A DNA stretch of 32,024 nt from Desulfobacteraceae bacterium. GTDB lineage: Bacteria > Desulfobacterota > Desulfobacteria > Desulfobacterales > JALSRD01. Location: NCBI GenBank assembly GCA_027061725.1, contig JAMOVG010000275.1, positions 1 through 32,024 of the forward strand, written 5' to 3'. The position numbers and the translations under genes were made by a program. Position 1 is the first letter of the stretch, and each line of letters begins with the position of its first letter. Shown here piece after piece: positions 31,042 to 32,024 of the stretch. The notes beneath the pieces were generated by a model. The model ran no database searches. It saw only the letters and a list, made by a program, of their open reading frames with translations, and had not been told where the DNA came from.

Positions 31042-32024
31042 CTAGTACACGACGATTTGGGCCGTCTTTTTCAGCCGTGCCACCAGTGCGGCACGCAGCT
31101 GCTTTTCTTTTTTCCGGGACAGCTCTTTCCTGAGCCTGTCGGAAACCTCGCGCAGGCTCAGTTGGGTCGGCGGCTCGACGGCCTCCACGCGTATGATGTG
31201 GTAACCATAAATCGTCTCGATGATGTCGCTGAGCTTGCCGGGTTCCAGTGCGAACACCGTTTTCTCCAGCTCGGGGTCCAGGCGGCCCCGGTGCACCAGG
31301 CCCATATCACCACCCTTGACACGGTAGGGGCCATCCGAATAATCCCAGGCCACGGCAGAGATGTCTTCTCCGGAGCGGATCTTTTCAATGGCCTCCTGGG
31401 CCCTCTGTTTCCTTTTCCGGCGCTCCTGGGAACCGGCCTCGGGCTTGACGGAAATCAGGATGTGGGTGATGCGGCGGGCCTCTGGCCGCATGAACTTGCT
31501 TCTGTTGGCCTCGTAGTAGGCGCGGATTTCTTCATCGGTGGGGACCGCCCTTTGCGTGATGTCCTCGGCGATCAGACGCTTTACCAGAAATTTTTTTCTC
31601 AGCTTTTCCCGGTACTGTCGGTCGCTGAGACCGGCCCGTTTCAGGGCGGCCCTGAATTTACTATCCCCGCCCAGCCGCCGGATGGTGCGTTGGCGCTGCG
31701 CGGCGATCATTTCTTCATCGACGGTCAGCCCTTTTTTGACGGCCTCCTGGTAAAAGAGCTCTTTTTCGATCATCTTTTCAAGGGCCTGAGGCCGGTACTT
31801 GTTCCTTTTTGCAGAAGAAAAACCGCCGTGGAAAACGCCGGCCGGCATGATTTCGTTGAGGGCCGCCTGCAGGTCCGCTTCCGTCAAAACGGTTCCGTTC
31901 ACCTTGGCCACTGGCCGCGTGGGTGTTTGCGCCGCAGACGGTAAGGCGATCCCCATGGCGAGCATCAGCGCCAAGAAGGGGCACCACAGGCGTCTTTTTT
32001 GTATTTTGGCTTTGGTTGAAATAG
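31042..32024 (-). CDS. SurA/PrsA-like periplasmic prolyl isomerase (parvulin type), 5' end outside window
   Basis: The frame is open from the right edge to TAG at 31044-31042. TTG 31974 is the only recognised start codon I see in frame, but it would give a signal peptide without a basic region. Upstream codons read KIQKRRLWCPFLALMLAMGI, so the true start is probably beyond 32024. A SurA_N-like helical chaperone region spans about 35-165 (counted from TTG 31974) and a PPIC rotamase domain about 165-270 (ITHILISVKPEA, GGDMGLVHRGRLDPELE, YGYHIIRVEA), with a basic C-terminal helix. Such proteins fold exported and outer-membrane proteins. In the Geobacter osc cluster a prolyl-isomerase chaperone (OscH) is reported to be needed for OmcS nanowires, which suggests this one folds the small cytochromes or the barrel. 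It converges on operon B. Confidence 0.85.
   Translation of the reverse strand, partial: ISTKAKIQKRRLWCPFLALMLAMGIALPSAAQTPTRPVAKVNGTVLTEADLQAALNEIMPAGVFHGGFSSAKRNKYRPQALEKMIEKELFYQEAVKKGLTVDEEMIAAQRQRTIRRLGGDSKFRAALKRAGLSDRQYREKLRKKFLVKRLIAEDITQRAVPTDEEIRAYYEANRSKFMRPEARRITHILISVKPEAGSQERRKRKQRAQEAIEKIRSGEDISAVAWDYSDGPYRVKGGDMGLVHRGRLDPELEKTVFALEPGKLSDIIETIYGYHIIRVEAVEPPTQLSLREVSDRLRKELSRKKEKQLRAALVARLKKTAQIVVY

Noticed and set aside
31972-31974. TTG 31974 as true start of the prolyl isomerase
   Set aside because: The signal peptide would lack its basic region, while in-frame codons upstream supply KIQKRR; the start is probably beyond the window.
1-32024. tRNA, rRNA, insertion sequences, attachment sites or phage genes
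   Set aside because: I looked for cloverleaf-like tRNA ends, transposase motifs and terminal inverted repeats and saw none; the region reads as native chromosomal operons.

Overview
The window is high-GC and gene-dense and most resembles a member of the Desulfobacterota (former deltaproteobacteria), either a sulfate reducer or a metal reducer. The basis is the density of multiheme c-type cytochromes, a sigma54 activator with fused sensor domains, NHL beta-propeller lipoproteins and a GEMM-type riboswitch. I cannot assign a genus. By my reading there are 86 canonical CXXCH haem motifs in twelve proteins, plus seven CX(n)CH motifs with other spacings.

Layout. Positions 1-4204 are a chemotaxis block: the 5' part of cheA and a transducer gene on the minus strand, preceded by a good sigma28 promoter, and a divergent HEAT-repeat/receiver protein. 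Positions 4644-7639 carry a membrane-bound sensor fused to a sigma54 activator (Cache-like/PAS/GAF/AAA+/Fis), read from a sigma70 promoter. A 415-nt leader follows, with a 17-bp dyad (candidate enhancer) and a near-perfect -24/-12 promoter. It drives operon A (8055-20159): a small receiver protein, a heptahaem cytochrome, two tandem paralogous inner-membrane modules (haem-c protein, cytochrome b, trihaem anchor), a chimeric cytochrome, an NHL protein and a 24-haem cytochrome made of repeated tetrahaem modules.

A 609-nt gap (20160-20768) holds a second copy of the 17-bp dyad, a second -24/-12 promoter and, directly at the predicted transcript start, a GEMM-I (cyclic dinucleotide) riboswitch whose 3' strand is shared with an intrinsic terminator. 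Downstream is operon B (20769-30964): two tandem small tetra/pentahaem cytochromes separated by another hairpin terminator, an NHL lipoprotein, a pentahaem cytochrome that is probably a lipoprotein, an outer-membrane beta-barrel, a second NHL lipoprotein, a dodecahaem cytochrome, two HAMP-only membrane proteins and a heptahaem cytochrome. A SurA/parvulin-type prolyl isomerase converges on it from the right edge.

Interpretation (inference). Electrons would leave the quinol pool through the two cytochrome b modules, cross the periplasm on the multihaem proteins, and pass the outer membrane through the barrel-cytochrome conduit to extracellular small cytochromes, possibly a polymeric filament. 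The set of small cytochrome, beta-propeller, channel-like protein and prolyl isomerase resembles, from memory, the omcS-companion (osc) genes of Geobacter sulfurreducens. The novel part is the control: one adjacent sigma54 activator seems to serve both operons, and the outer-membrane/nanowire half is additionally gated by a second-messenger riboswitch.
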